From assembly GCF_902459465.1 (NCBI RefSeq), contig NC_047063.1:3348001-3412000 (forward strand): 64,000 nt of DNA. The letters are read 5' to 3'. Position 1 is the first letter of the stretch, and each line of letters opens with the position of its first letter. Position numbers and translations under genes: made by a program. This document shows, one piece after another, positions 1-10,940 of this stretch. Source of the stretch: Asterias rubens. Lineage: Eukaryota; Echinodermata; Asteroidea; Forcipulatida; Asteriidae. The notes beneath the pieces are model-generated. The model was not told where the DNA came from and ran no database searches. It saw nothing but the letters and a program-made list of their open reading frames with translations.

Positions 1-411
1 AGGCTTAGGGGAAAAAGACCAATCAAGACTGTATTATACACATCCGTGCAGCGGGTGCTTCTGCGTCTTTCTGCTGCAACGGTCAGTCGGGTAACTAGTT
101 ACTCCGTCATGACTTGCTCACTTCAGATCTAACGCACATGGATTAAATCGTTACCATGGTGATTGACAATAATAAAACTATAAAAGCAGTGGGTTGTGCG
201 GACAAGATCAATTTGACCTACACAAAAGTATGCCTGCATGGTACCCAAAATTGAATTTGTAAAGGTTCGACTGATTGGTTCAGGGCTGATCAAACAAAAA
301 CAAGTAATACAATTATCTGGTTTCTACTTAGTCAGTATGCATTAAGTCAGTCGACATGCCCACAACTGAAAATAAGATATTGTATCCATGCTGATAATTG
401 CAAACCCTCAC
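1..411. other. Intergenic, nothing recognised
   Basis: No gene, RNA or repeat end could be recognised here. It precedes the first complete MITE of the window. Confidence 0.4.
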
Positions 412-796
412 TTAAAGGCAGTGGACACTATTGGTAATTACTCAAAATAAAAAATTAGCATAAAACCTTTTTCGCTGACGAGTAATGGGGAGAGGTTGAT
501 AGGATATAACATTGTGACAAAAGGCTCCCTCTGAAGTGATAAAGTTTTCGAGAAAGAAGTAATTTTCCACGAATTTGATTTCGAGACCTCAAGTTTAGAA
601 TTTGAGGTCTCGAAACCAAGCATCAGAAAGCACACAACTTCTTGTGACAAGGGTGTTTTTTTTTCTGTCATTATTATCTCGCAAATTTGACGACCGATTG
701 AGCTCAAATTTTCACAGGTTTGTTATTTTATGCATATGTTGAGATACACCAACTGTGAAGACTAGTCTTTGACAATTATCAAATAGTGTCCTTAAC
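412..796 (+). mobile_element. TTAA-type MITE, family A, copy 1
   Basis: A 385-bp non-coding element starts with TTAA-AGGCAGTGGACACTA and ends with a degraded inverted copy (GTGTCCTTAA). Inside is the family's second dyad, a pair of facing 'gatttcgagacctca' / 'tgaggtctcgaaa' blocks. The same layout recurs at least ten times in the window, each copy next to TTAA, which suggests a piggyBac-like transposase as mobiliser. The transposase type is inferred. The open frame through this copy is not a gene. Confidence 0.85.
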
Positions 797-861
797 CCAA
801 ACATCGGTCCCACAACAAATATTTAAGCATAAAAATAATATGTTATAAATTAATGGAATAC

Positions 862-1092
862 CATCACCACAGTGTTCTAGGAATAGTATTATTTAGTTCA
901 TCTTCATCCAAAAGATACTTGCGAGGTTCGCTGTCTGTTATCAGCCAGCACTTGCCGACTCCGTTTCTCAAATCACAAAACACACTCCCATGCAGCACAC
1001 GGCCACAGTTCACAGGGTGGTGGAGCCCACAGGCGGTAGTGGCTCCGGGGTGTCCTAGTGTCGCTGGCAACCCCCACTTACAAGCCGTCTAA
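862..1092 (-). CDS. Possible 3'-terminal coding exon, unknown protein
   Basis: On the minus strand a strong polypyrimidine tract and AG (about 1093-1115) lead into a frame that stays open for about 76 codons and ends at a TGA. The peptide is rich in Cys, Gly and Leu, contains a CGRVLHGSVFCDLRNG stretch, and has an acidic tail ending in Trp. Composition looks coding, unlike the AT-rich flanks. I do not recognise the family, and no upstream exon was found between 1.1 and 4 kb. It could be the last exon of a gene whose other exons are far away, or a fragment of a mobile element. Confidence 0.3.
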
Positions 1093-1109
1093 GAAAAGAG
1101 AACAAGAAT

Positions 1110-2039
1110 ATACCACACCCAGTTACTTAGCCCTATAGCTTTATAAACACTACATTCTTGTGAAACACACTTCGTTCTTCCTCAGAAATAAATGCAGAAA
1201 ATATTATACTCAAAATGCCATTGCGTCTACATCGGGCGTTGCCCCTCCGTTTTACAGACAAGCAATATCTATTAAATCACAACTTTATGTATATGTTAAT
1301 AACACAATGAAATTAAATCAACTTATCGGTTCTCATCCGTAGATGATCGCAGAAGCAAAACCGGCACAACACTTGGGCAAAATCAAACCCACAAAACACG
1401 CAGCAATACAAAATGCTGGCCGGCGTCTCAGTCAACGGTCACAAGCTTACTGTACCAAAAACACACATTTTCACACTCCACTCGTACCCCCATATCACAT
1501 TATACAAGAAAAGAGGGGTTAATGACCTGTGAAACCACAGCTAAAAGGCCAAATAAAAGAAAAAGATTACTTAGACTTGACTCAAGTCACAATCCCGTGC
1601 CATCCCCAGGAAAATACTGTTCCAAAACCGGGATCACATTTTGTTTTATAGAAAGTTGGGGGTATATGCTTATTAGGGACCTCTCATACAAGAATGTGAC
1701 TTGAATCAAGTCTACAGAATACTAGGAGTAGTGAACAATCTAGCCACTAGTGCAGACATTCCGAAGAGAGGGGTAAAAGAAACCCTATCGATAATTTATT
1801 TTTAGTCACATACGAATAGTCATTGTGACAGAGGTTTATCGCAGAACTGAGAGAGTACAAGCCTCACATGTGAGTAATATCGTACTACTTTCTTATTTCT
1901 TTCAAACACATTTTTTGAGGGGAACATTAACGATTTGCAGCGAAGTTAATATATCTGTATTCTGAGCAAAAATGCCATATGTCCACGCAAATCAAATTCA
2001 CGTATTCCACGATGTGATTCAATTGTAACCATTTCTTTT
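1110..2039. other. AT-rich intergenic sequence
   Basis: No convincing exon, RNA gene or element terminus is seen. Short open frames here lack recognisable domains and have no splice context. Confidence 0.4.
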
Positions 2040-2515
2040 TTAAAGATGGACACTATTGGTAATTGTCAAAGACTAGTCTTCTCAACATGCATGAAATAAC
2101 AAACCTGTGAAAAATTGAGCTCAATCGGCTGTCGAAGTTGCGAGACAATAATATAAGAATAAACACCCTTGTCCCACAAAGTTGTGTGACTTTCAGGTGT
2201 TGATTTCGAGACCTCAAATTCTAAATCTGAAGTCTCGAAATAAAATTCGTGGAAAATTATTTCTTCCTTGAAAACTACATTACTTCAGAGGGAGCCGTTT
2301 CTCACAATGTTTTATATTATATAACTGACATACAGATCTTTGTCATTTGATTGGTGGAACAATCCAAATTTTACCTTGCGATAATATTCCTCCCATTCCA
2401 CTCTGAGCCACTCAATATTTGTATACTATCAACCTTTCCCCATTACTCGTTACCAATAAAGGTTTTATGCCAATAATTATTTTGAGTAATTTACCAATAG
2501 TGTCCACTGCCTTTA
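2040..2515 (-). mobile_element. TTAA-type MITE, family A, interrupted copy 2
   Basis: Reverse-oriented copy. It begins with TTTAAAGATGGACACTATTGG and ends GTGTCCACTGCCTTTAA. It is about 90-100 bp longer than other copies because unrelated sequence (roughly 2325-2425) interrupts it between the 'ttatattatat' and 'actatcaacc' parts. The interruption has no recognisable ends. Confidence 0.8.
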
Positions 2516-2929
2516 ACTTAAGTTAGTGGACATGCTTACCCCACTTTAAAATAAGAACTTTGATATCATAATTAATAAGGCAAATTTTACGCTATGTTGC
2601 AACAAATCTTGTTACATCTTGGTCAATTATGAACGGATTATGTTCATTCAATGGGATGTGTAAGTTACAATCAACAAACCACCCATTTCTTAAGCAAATG
2701 TCACAATGTCTTATTAAGAAAATAGAAGATCCAACACTACAAACAGACAACGTTCAACAAATTATAGAAAGAATATGTTTTATTCTGCCACAAATCAAAA
2801 GAAAATATAGTACAAAACAGCAATGAATAGAAAGTTGAATGAAACAAGTGATTACCCCCCCCCCCTGGAAGGGGCATGTTTTATCACATTAATATGTTCT
2901 CTGATCCTATAATTCACTGTATTGTCATA

Positions 2930-4260
2930 CTCATTCCGTCTCCATTTAAAAGTCTTGAGACAAGCATCAGGATCTGTCATTGAAACTGCTATTTTTCCCA
3001 CTAGACTCTCCCCTGAACTCACAAGTTTCTTGCGACGCTCAGTTTCATAGTTATATACTCAAACTCTTATTATCATGCTCTCTGTTCCTATCCTTTACTG
3101 TTTGGTTATTCCATTTCAATTGAAACGTCTTGAGACATGTATCAGGATCTGTAATTGAAACTGCTGCACAGTCTGCTCAGCCGAGGATATTTTTTCCACT
3201 ACACTCTCCCCCGAATTCACAATTTCTTAGAAAGCTCAGTTTCATAGTTCTCTTATTAACTCTTATTTGCATGCTCTCTGTTCCTATCCTTTATAACTGT
3301 ATTGTCATACTCATTCCATTTCAATTGAAACGTCTTGAGACAAGCATCAGGATCTGTAATTGAAACTGCTGCCCCTTCGGAGGATAGTTCTCTTATAAAC
3401 TCTTATTGGCATGCTCTCTGTTCCTATCCTTTATTACTGTATTGTCATACTCATTCCATTTCAATTGAAACGTCTTGAGACAAGCATCAGGATCTGTAAT
3501 TGAAACTGCTGCCCCTTCTGCTTAGCGGAGGATACTTTATCATTACACTCTCCCCTGAATGCACAAGTTTCTTGTGACGCTCAGTTTTATAGTTATCTGA
3601 TCTAACTCTTATTATCATGCTCTCTAATCCTATCCTTTACTGTATTGTCATTCCATTTCAAGTGAAACGTCTTGAGACAAGCATCAGGATCTGTCATTGA
3701 AACTGCTGCCTATCGGAGGATACTTCTCCACTCCTCCCCTGAAACTCACAAGTTTCTTGTGAATCTCAGGTTCATAGTTCTCTAATTAACTCTTCTGACA
3801 ACTGTACACTCGCACTTAGTGCGGGATGTGTTGTTGAAAATGCTGCACCTTCTTCTCAGGTGGGATATTTCTCCACTAGACTCACCCCTGAATTCACAAG
3901 TTTCTTAAAGAGCTCAGTTTCATAGTTCTCTCGTCGATTCTTCTGATGACCGAGTACCATGTACTGTACAAATTATAGCGATTGTTTCAGCCATTTATCC
4001 AACAGGGCGAACCCTTCCCTCTCCCCTAATAGCATAAGTTTGTTATGGAGCTCAGTTTCATAGTTTTCTCACTATATATTCTGATAACTGTACAAATTAC
4101 AGCGATTGTTTCAGCCATTTACCCAACAGGGCGAAGCCTTCCCTCTCCCCTAATAGCATAAGTTGCTTATGGAGCTCAGTTTCACAGTTCTCTCACTAGT
4201 TCCTTCTTATAACTGTACAAATTACAGTGAGTGTTTCAGCCATTTACCAAACAGGGCGAT
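2930..4260. repeat. Degenerate tandem array overlapping the UXT 3' end
   Basis: Two related blocks are seen. From about 2930 to 3800, units of roughly 140-200 bp repeat 'cgtcttgagacaagcatcag' and 'cacaagtttcttgtgacgct' (unit marks near 2951, 3128, 3329, 3472 and 3668). From about 3830 to 4260, units of about 125 bp repeat 'ttcagccatttacccaacag' followed by GGCGA (near 3989, 4112 and 4235). The last unit covers the stop codon of UXT, so the array was either seeded from, or fused to, the end of the gene. Confidence 0.75.
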
Positions 4261-7200
4261 CTCTTTCATCAACTACGTCCTTCTGCAGGTTCTGTAACTC
4301 TCTCAAACCCTGCATAGAAAATCAAGCAACAAACCATGGGTATGTTTAAACTGATTACGAATTACATGAGAAACTAATCATTAAAGGGGCAGGAAAGTAA
4401 TCACAGTGTAGCAGTTTAAAAAGGGCTGGTTTAAACAAACATTATGTGACGAGTCTATGTGTTTTTGAATTAGGACTGTTCCTTAAGCCTTCAGAACATG
4501 TGATGTGAAAGATACCTAGGGGTGAGGGTCATTGCTTACTAAAAGGTCTGAAAATGGCATCCAAACTACGAGGTACATTGAAATGATGGCATTACAAACG
4601 TACCCCTAGAGGTATAGATTTCAAGGAGCTACTGGGAGCAGTAGCCACAGCACTAGAGCAGGAGTTTTTGTTTTGTCTCAAGACAATAACAGCTATTTTT
4701 GTGAACAAGCTGACATAAAAAAAGTCTGAATTAAGTTCAAAATTTCTCATCTCTGAATATCATCTCCAACTTGGTATCATATTATTGATCAATCACAATC
4801 AGAAATTCCCACACTCTTGAAATACCCATTAACTCCTGTGGGCAGAGAATCAATAATGGTTCGCTCAAATAGACAGGTGCCGATACCAGGAATGATAAAT
4901 TATTGTATTTACCTCATAGACGAGCTTGATGTTAGCTTTGATCTGGGCGGAATCCTTTGACAGCTTTTCACTCTGACTGAATATTTGAAAAAAATGGAAA
5001 ATAACACTAACATCAAGGTTCTTACATTCAACAGACAACTTGGTGATCACTTAACCATAAGAAAAATTACTTCTGCTTGATTTTCATTCTTTACATTGTT
5101 CTGCTCCTCAGTATAATTGTCCATTAATTACCCCCTTATAATCCGTCTAGACGTCTTAGATCATCCACTTCTTCATACCGGTTGTTCCCCAAACCCACAA
5201 CAATTGGGGAGATAAGCTCATGCTGGTCACCTGCTTTGGAATAACCTGCCTCTTAATATCCGCAACATGACATCTGTTCATAAAGAGGCCCTCAAAGCCC
5301 ACGTTTTCACAGCTGCTTTTCATTAATTTTTTGTGTTTCTTCCTTGCGCAATGAACATCACTTGTGGTGGATACCGGCGCACTGTAAGTGTTGTTCTTAT
5401 TATTATTATTATAGAGCTAGGCAAAAATTGTGAGTCCTGGGCAAGCCTGCCCAACACCGCCCATCGTGGTTTCAACACTGATGCTGGTTTCTAAACCTTC
5501 TTACCTAGTCAACTGTTGCACTTTCTTGTCTATGAACTTGAGAGCTTCAGGCAGTGTGAACTCAACAAAGAATCCAAACCCGACCAGGATATAGATCCTA
5601 CTTGCATCAGGTCTGTCAAAATAACATATCAAGATCAGTCATCAAGTCTAACAACACATACACAAATACATCTAGAAGATAACAACAGTAACATATGAAA
5701 ATTGCAGAAACCGATTAGTTATCAGCACCGAATTCAAGCTCTGGTGTTTCTGATCAGCAGAGTAATGGGTTTGAGTCCTGGTTGTAACACTTGTGTCCTT
5801 TAAAAGCAACACCCTTAACCATGATTGCTTCGTAAAGGTGGGGAAGTAGTGCTTTCTGCTCTGCCAGCCAGGCTTCTGATGGATGATACCCTGGCCTATA
5901 CATATGGACTGTAAAGGGGGTAACCTGATTTCAGCCACAGTACTATGTGGCAATGGCCCCTGGAAAAGTATATTGTATATTTTGTTTAAATTGTGGTTCT
6001 GAAAGAAACAGATGGACTCAATGTTTCACACAGTATACTCTGTTCGTTGTCAGGATCTAGAGTTCATCAAAAACAGGAACTCATTGTATGCCACTTCTTT
6101 TTCCCTATCTATTTCACAGATCTTCATCAAATTATGTTATGTGCTGTTTGGTTTTGGCAATTTTAGACAAGGAGTGTGTGGGCCCTTGGGGTGAGTTTTC
6201 TTATTCACAGCAGTAGTAAGTAAAGAAAACATGTACAGAGTAAAGCCCCACTACGATATGAGATCAACATTTTTTTTATATTTTTGACTTCCATTGTTCA
6301 AAATCATACCATCATGCCTTGTAGTCACTTACATATTTGCTTGTACATAGAAGTTGCATCCTAGGTCAATTTTAGTTTTCAGTCCTTCCTTAATGACATC
6401 AGCATCCTAGACATAGACAAAAAGGGTTTACAGTTGATTGTTAGTCTAATGATCAATGCTTTGCTAAACTGTTGCTACATTGTTGTCAATACATCTAAAA
6501 ATGGTGTTTCATGGCCAAGTGGTTTAAAGCACCAAACTCAAGCTCTGGTGCTTTTGATCAAATTTGTGTAGGTTAGATGCCCAATTGTCATGGCACTCAA
6601 GGGTTCTTGAGCAAGATACTTAATCCTTTAGATGGGACATTAGCCTGTACAGTGCAAGTTCAGTGTACTAGGGTTGGTAGTGCACGTAAAATAACCTAGA
6701 ACACTTATCGTGGAAGAGTAGGGGGTTACCCTGGTGTTTCTTGTGTACATAACAAGTACTCTTATTAGATGTTTCCCCAGGCTTACGACCAACAGTGATT
6801 AAAGGCAGTGGACACTATTGGTAATTACTCAAAATAATTATTAGCATAAAACCTTACTTGGTAATGAGTAATGGGGAGAGGTTGATAGTAAAGAACATTG
6901 TGAGAAACGGCTCCCTCTGAAGTGATGTAGTTTTCGATAAGGCAGTATTTTTCCACGAATTTGATTTCGAGACCTCAGATTTAGAATTTGGGGTCTCGAA
7001 ATCAAGCATCTGAAAGCACACAACTTTGTGTGACAAGGGTGTTTTCTTTCTTTCATTATTATCTCGCAACTTCGACGACCAATTGAGCTTGAATTTTCAC
7101 AACTATGTTATTTTATGCGTATGTTCAGACATACCAAGTGAGAAGACTGGTCTTCGACAATTTACCACTAGTGTCCAATGTTATCCTTGGTTTAATTACC

Positions 7201-8189
7201 AGAAATTTGTATTATTAATAATAAAAAAAAACAATTTTGATCAAAGTCCCTTATGAAGACAACCTTGAATATTGAGTTCACTTTGATGTAATTTGTAAAA
7301 GCACAATCAAATTAGAATATCCTGACTGGGTGTAGATTTACCTGAAGTTTTTCAACGGTGGTTTTCAATTGCAGATAATCCGCTAACTGCTTGTAGATGT
7401 CGTCCCTGCGCTCCAAGACTTTCCTGAAGGAGGTAAAACAAATCAAAACAAGTTAAAAGTTGTGCACAGTTCTGACACTGAATCAACTTTGCAGCTGTTG
7501 GATTAACAGCAGCATGTATAGTACACTGTAGTACAGATTATTTTTGTTGGGGGGGGGGGGTACAAGAAAGCACATTAGCCAACTGGCAAATCCTTTTAAT
7601 TTTCTGCTTAGTACAAAGGAGCAGGCCACCAGTCATAAACTGTAAATGAGACATGATATTTTGGCTGGTAAGCTTATTCTGAAAGCATAATTATTTTGTA
7701 CTTGGGTACTTTTTGTGCTTAAAGCAGATCTATGAAACTGGGATCAGGTGTAGTATGGACCTTTATCAGGGTGTGGTCGTCTTGATTTTTCTCTTATTCA
7801 AACCAATGTAACCCAACTGCTGAGAATGGACAAAAAAATAGTCTGGTTCCTTTCTTAGAAGCAAATTTTAACATTCATTGCTGCAAATTGATACAAGGAA
7901 CATGACCAAGATGGACGCAGCATGATTAAGGTCAATGTTGAATGAAGCCTGTTTACCAACTGGCATTTCAATTCAATGAGAGCAAGTTTGATGACTCGCC
8001 GGTTTAATACAGATATTCTCCACATGATTTCAAATAAAAAGTTGTACCTTCTTTCACTTCATTACTTGGCACAGTCCTAGACTGAAAAGACAAGAGAATT
8101 AATTTGAGGACTTACTGGAGATCTTTTCTTAAGACTTCATTGACAAACTTCTCATACTGCGTGACTTTTGTTGACACATTGTCCTCCAT
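4244..8189 (-). CDS. UXT: UXT, prefoldin-like alpha subunit
   Basis: Six coding exons on the minus strand: 8116-8189, 7342-7423, 6333-6406, 5505-5612, 4913-4976 and 4244-4309. All introns are GT-AG and all junctions keep frame, giving 155 aa (vertebrate UXT is about 157). The first exon encodes [20 protein letters not shown], like the family's N-terminal helix. Residues about 25-52 continue that helix ([20 protein letters not shown]). The beta-hairpin part has LGCNFYVQ and [15 protein letters not shown], and the C-terminal helix ends in a [11 protein letters not shown] motif. In animals UXT is part of the URI1/R2TP prefoldin-like complex and also acts as a nuclear cofactor. A 5' UTR intron acceptor may lie near 8263. 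The gene faces THOC7 head to head. Its terminal codons lie in a tandem repeat, so the last few residues may be lineage-specific. Confidence 0.95.
5396..5415. repeat. TTA microsatellite
   Basis: A short run of TTA/TAT triplets lies in UXT intron 4. Confidence 0.7.
5722..5960 (+). mobile_element. tRNA-derived SINE remnant
   Basis: It carries the 'caagctctggtgtttctgat' and 'cagcagagtaatgggtttga' blocks with a B-box-like GGGTTTGAGTCC and the 'cacttgtgtcctt' follow-on seen in the other SINE copies. The 3' half has diverged. It lies in UXT intron 3. Confidence 0.65.
6505..6772 (+). mobile_element. tRNA-derived SINE, degraded
   Basis: It starts with 'catggccaagtggtttaaag', an A-box-like tRNA head, then 'ctcaagctctggtgcttttg' and 'ttgagcaagatacttaatcc'. 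The B box is disrupted. It lies in UXT intron 2. Confidence 0.65.
6799..7180 (+). mobile_element. TTAA-type MITE, family A, copy 3
   Basis: TTAA-AGGCAGTGGACACTATTGG at the left. The right end is a degraded ACCACTAGTGTCCA without a second TTAA. It lies in UXT intron 2. Overlapping short frames on both strands are shadows of the repeat. Confidence 0.85.
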
Positions 8190-8921
8190 TGTTACTGTCT
8201 TGTTGTATTTAACTCACATCATTACAAAGAATTAAGTGTGCACTTAATTAGCATTCTAGAATCTGTAGAAAAAGAAAGCTGTAATTAATGTAGTTAAAAT
8301 AAAAGGCACTTGGTAATTACTCAAAATATTTGTTTGCATAAAAACTTACTTTTTACTTGGACCCTTGGAGTTGAACTTGGATATAATAACCATGGAGCTA
8401 TAAAACCTCCATGCCATGGTAAAAAAACGAGCAATGGTGAGCTGTTGGTTGATAGTATAAAACACTGTGAGAAATGGCTCCCTCTTATGTAGTTTTTGAG
8501 AAAGAAGTAATTCCTCAGTAAAGTATTTAAACTGATTTTGAGACCCGGCTTGAGTACGTGACATATATGAATGATGATGACAACAAACGGTCGACATACA
8601 TACACAGAAATGACAGACGACAAATCGAGGGGCTCATCTGTCAGTATTTACTCAGCTCAGTCCATCCAGTGTCATCGTAAACATCAACATATTTAGGAGT
8701 AATCTAGGCCAACAAAAGGTACTGCTGGAAACACGTTTAACACCATCACTGTCACTTCAACATCGTCATTTTGTTCCAAAATTATTTTACAGTTTAAATA
8801 TTTGGTAAAACATTGAAATTACCTACCTATCTGTCGTGTTGGAACTGGACTGCTCGCATCGCATTGATTGCTACATAACTCGAACGCCCTCAAGAGGTAC
8901 AAAGAAGTTAGTACAGCAACG
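8190..8921. promoter_or_regulatory. Shared UXT/THOC7 intergenic region, possible bidirectional promoter
   Basis: The start codons of the divergent UXT and THOC7 genes are 732 bp apart. No TATA box at a sensible place was recognised for either gene. Much of the interval (8301-8545) is a decayed MITE, so the core promoters must lie in the remainder, probably near 8780-8920, where sequence is less AT-rich. A UXT 5' UTR intron may span much of it (acceptor near 8263). Assignment rests on gene geometry only. Confidence 0.5.
8301..8545 (+). mobile_element. TTAA-type MITE, family A, truncated copy 4
   Basis: Matches the family's left half ('ttggtaattactcaaaatat', 'gagaaatggctccctct', 'gagaaagaagtaatt') but carries about 60 bp of unrelated sequence and lacks the right end. 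It sits between the UXT and THOC7 starts. Confidence 0.7.
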
Positions 8922-10883
8922 ATGGCCGATGGTAAGTCAATCATTTTATTGTTTTGCTTTTTAGGCACCTTTTTATGAAGTTATTTTGGCATTATGGAGG
9001 GTTAAAAAACACATTACCTACTGTATATACAGTTCAGGCCCTAGTGTGCCAGATCTTTTGTTTGTATAGCATAAAAAGGGGGTATAATCACAAGAAATTC
9101 GCCGGTGAATTTGTAAATGATAAATAAAGTCAGCATGAATGGATAGGCGCGCGCGGCCGCTAGTTGTGAATTGTTATATAATATAACGTTCCTCCTGCCG
9201 ACGGCGGAGCCGGAGTGTTACGAAGCATGCTCGAATCGTAAAGGGCGAAATGGTCAGTGGTTTAATGAAACAATGTACAAGGTAGGCTTACGACGGGTTA
9301 ATAATGGCTTTTTTGAAAAAAATACCCTGCCAGGTGCGAGTAATCCAGAGGAGGTTTCTGCACAGTATAGGAAGATGGTGAAGATGATGTAGTTTATTTT
9401 GTCTCGGTCCCCCGCCCGCCAGCCTTTTTTCTCTTTTCTTATTTTTTTCTCCCTCTTTGTTTTTTTGCCCGACAAAAAGGTGGGGGGGGGGGCCTTGGAT
9501 CCGCGCCTGGGTGGGTTACATTATCGCAACTCGCAATGAACCTATCTTCAATCATGAACTAGAAAGGAATAAGATGAAAAAAAAAATAGGAATTCATATG
9601 TAGGTTTAATGGCTTAAACAAAATACTTGAATGTACATGTATCTATAATAAATACTGTTTGACCTTATACTTGTAACTTTTTTTGCATGAGGAACTAAAT
9701 AGTTATCACTGTAATAACGATCAATGATCAATGGAGAGCTGTTGATAATATAAAACTTTGTGAGAAACAAACGGCTCCCTCGTAACATAATTTTTGAGAA
9801 AGAAGTTATTTTCCACTAAAATATTTGAATTTGATTTCGAGACCTAAAAATTTGATTTTGTCCGAATCAAGCATTTGAAAGCACATAACTTCCTGTGACA
9901 AAGGTATTTTTTCTTCCATTATTATCTCGCAAAATTTGACGGCCAATTTATATTTGTTGCATATGTTGAGATACACCAAGTGAGAAGACAGGTCTTTGAC
10001 AATTACCAAAGGTGTCTTTAAAGAATAATTGTTGAATATTAGATAAAGACTCTTTCATACTTTGATTGTTTGTGATGCAGATGAAGTGATACGTAGACGG
10101 CTTTTAATTGAAGGAGAGAGTGGCGGAGATGATCGTCGAATCAACACCCTCCTCAAGATGTTCATCAAATGGTGTAATAGTAACTCCTCAGAGGAAGAGA
10201 GGTAGGCTACCAAATCAATTTGATAGAAACAAACTAATGTAGAATTATGTACCAGCGAATGATTTCCCTTGGATAAACTCTGCTGATCAGGAACACCATA
10301 GCTTGAGTCCGTTATTCGTATCCGCTGGACCATGGCACGTCGCAAATAAGGTTACTAGGCTTACATACTAAAGCTCAATGGAGGCAACAAAGGCAATTTC
10401 ATGCTCCTTCGCTTCGCTCATCCGCATGAAAAACAGTTTCATTCTAAGAACAGCCTCAATGATTACACTATACGACAAAATGATTCAATTTCTGAATTAT
10501 TTTAATGACAACTTTGGATAAGGGCCAGGATTCAGATGCCGATTACCCTGGAGTAATTTATAACAATAATATTATTTCTTTAAAAACATTCAGATTAAAT
10601 TATAAGCAAAATACTGTTTTGACAACTCATTAAATATGAAACTAATAATCCATAATTTTTCATGATACATTTCAATTGAAAATCTATTTGAAAAGAAATT
10701 ACATAATTCAATATCACCAATAATTCCACCGAGGAATTTTAGCCCTTACGGCTCTTCGGATTATCTGTCCGGCCAAAAAACTCATTAATAACAAAGAATT
10801 CACCTCTCTCAAGTTCCAATCATGAAACTTTGGCCCTTGAGGCTCTACTGAACTTTGTCCTCAGTCCATTTCTCTTCACCGAA

Positions 10884-10940
<57 letters not shown>

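Noticed and set aside
438-707. Frames of 60-100 codons through MITE copies
   Set aside because: They follow the MITE consensus on both strands and in several frames; no protein family.
9171-9392. 73-codon frame in a GC-rich part of THOC7 intron 1
   Set aside because: It ends in low-complexity sequence and shows no domain; THOC7 exons already join without it.
10055-10345. Minus-strand frame opposite THOC7 exon 2
   Set aside because: Antisense shadow of the exon; no domain.
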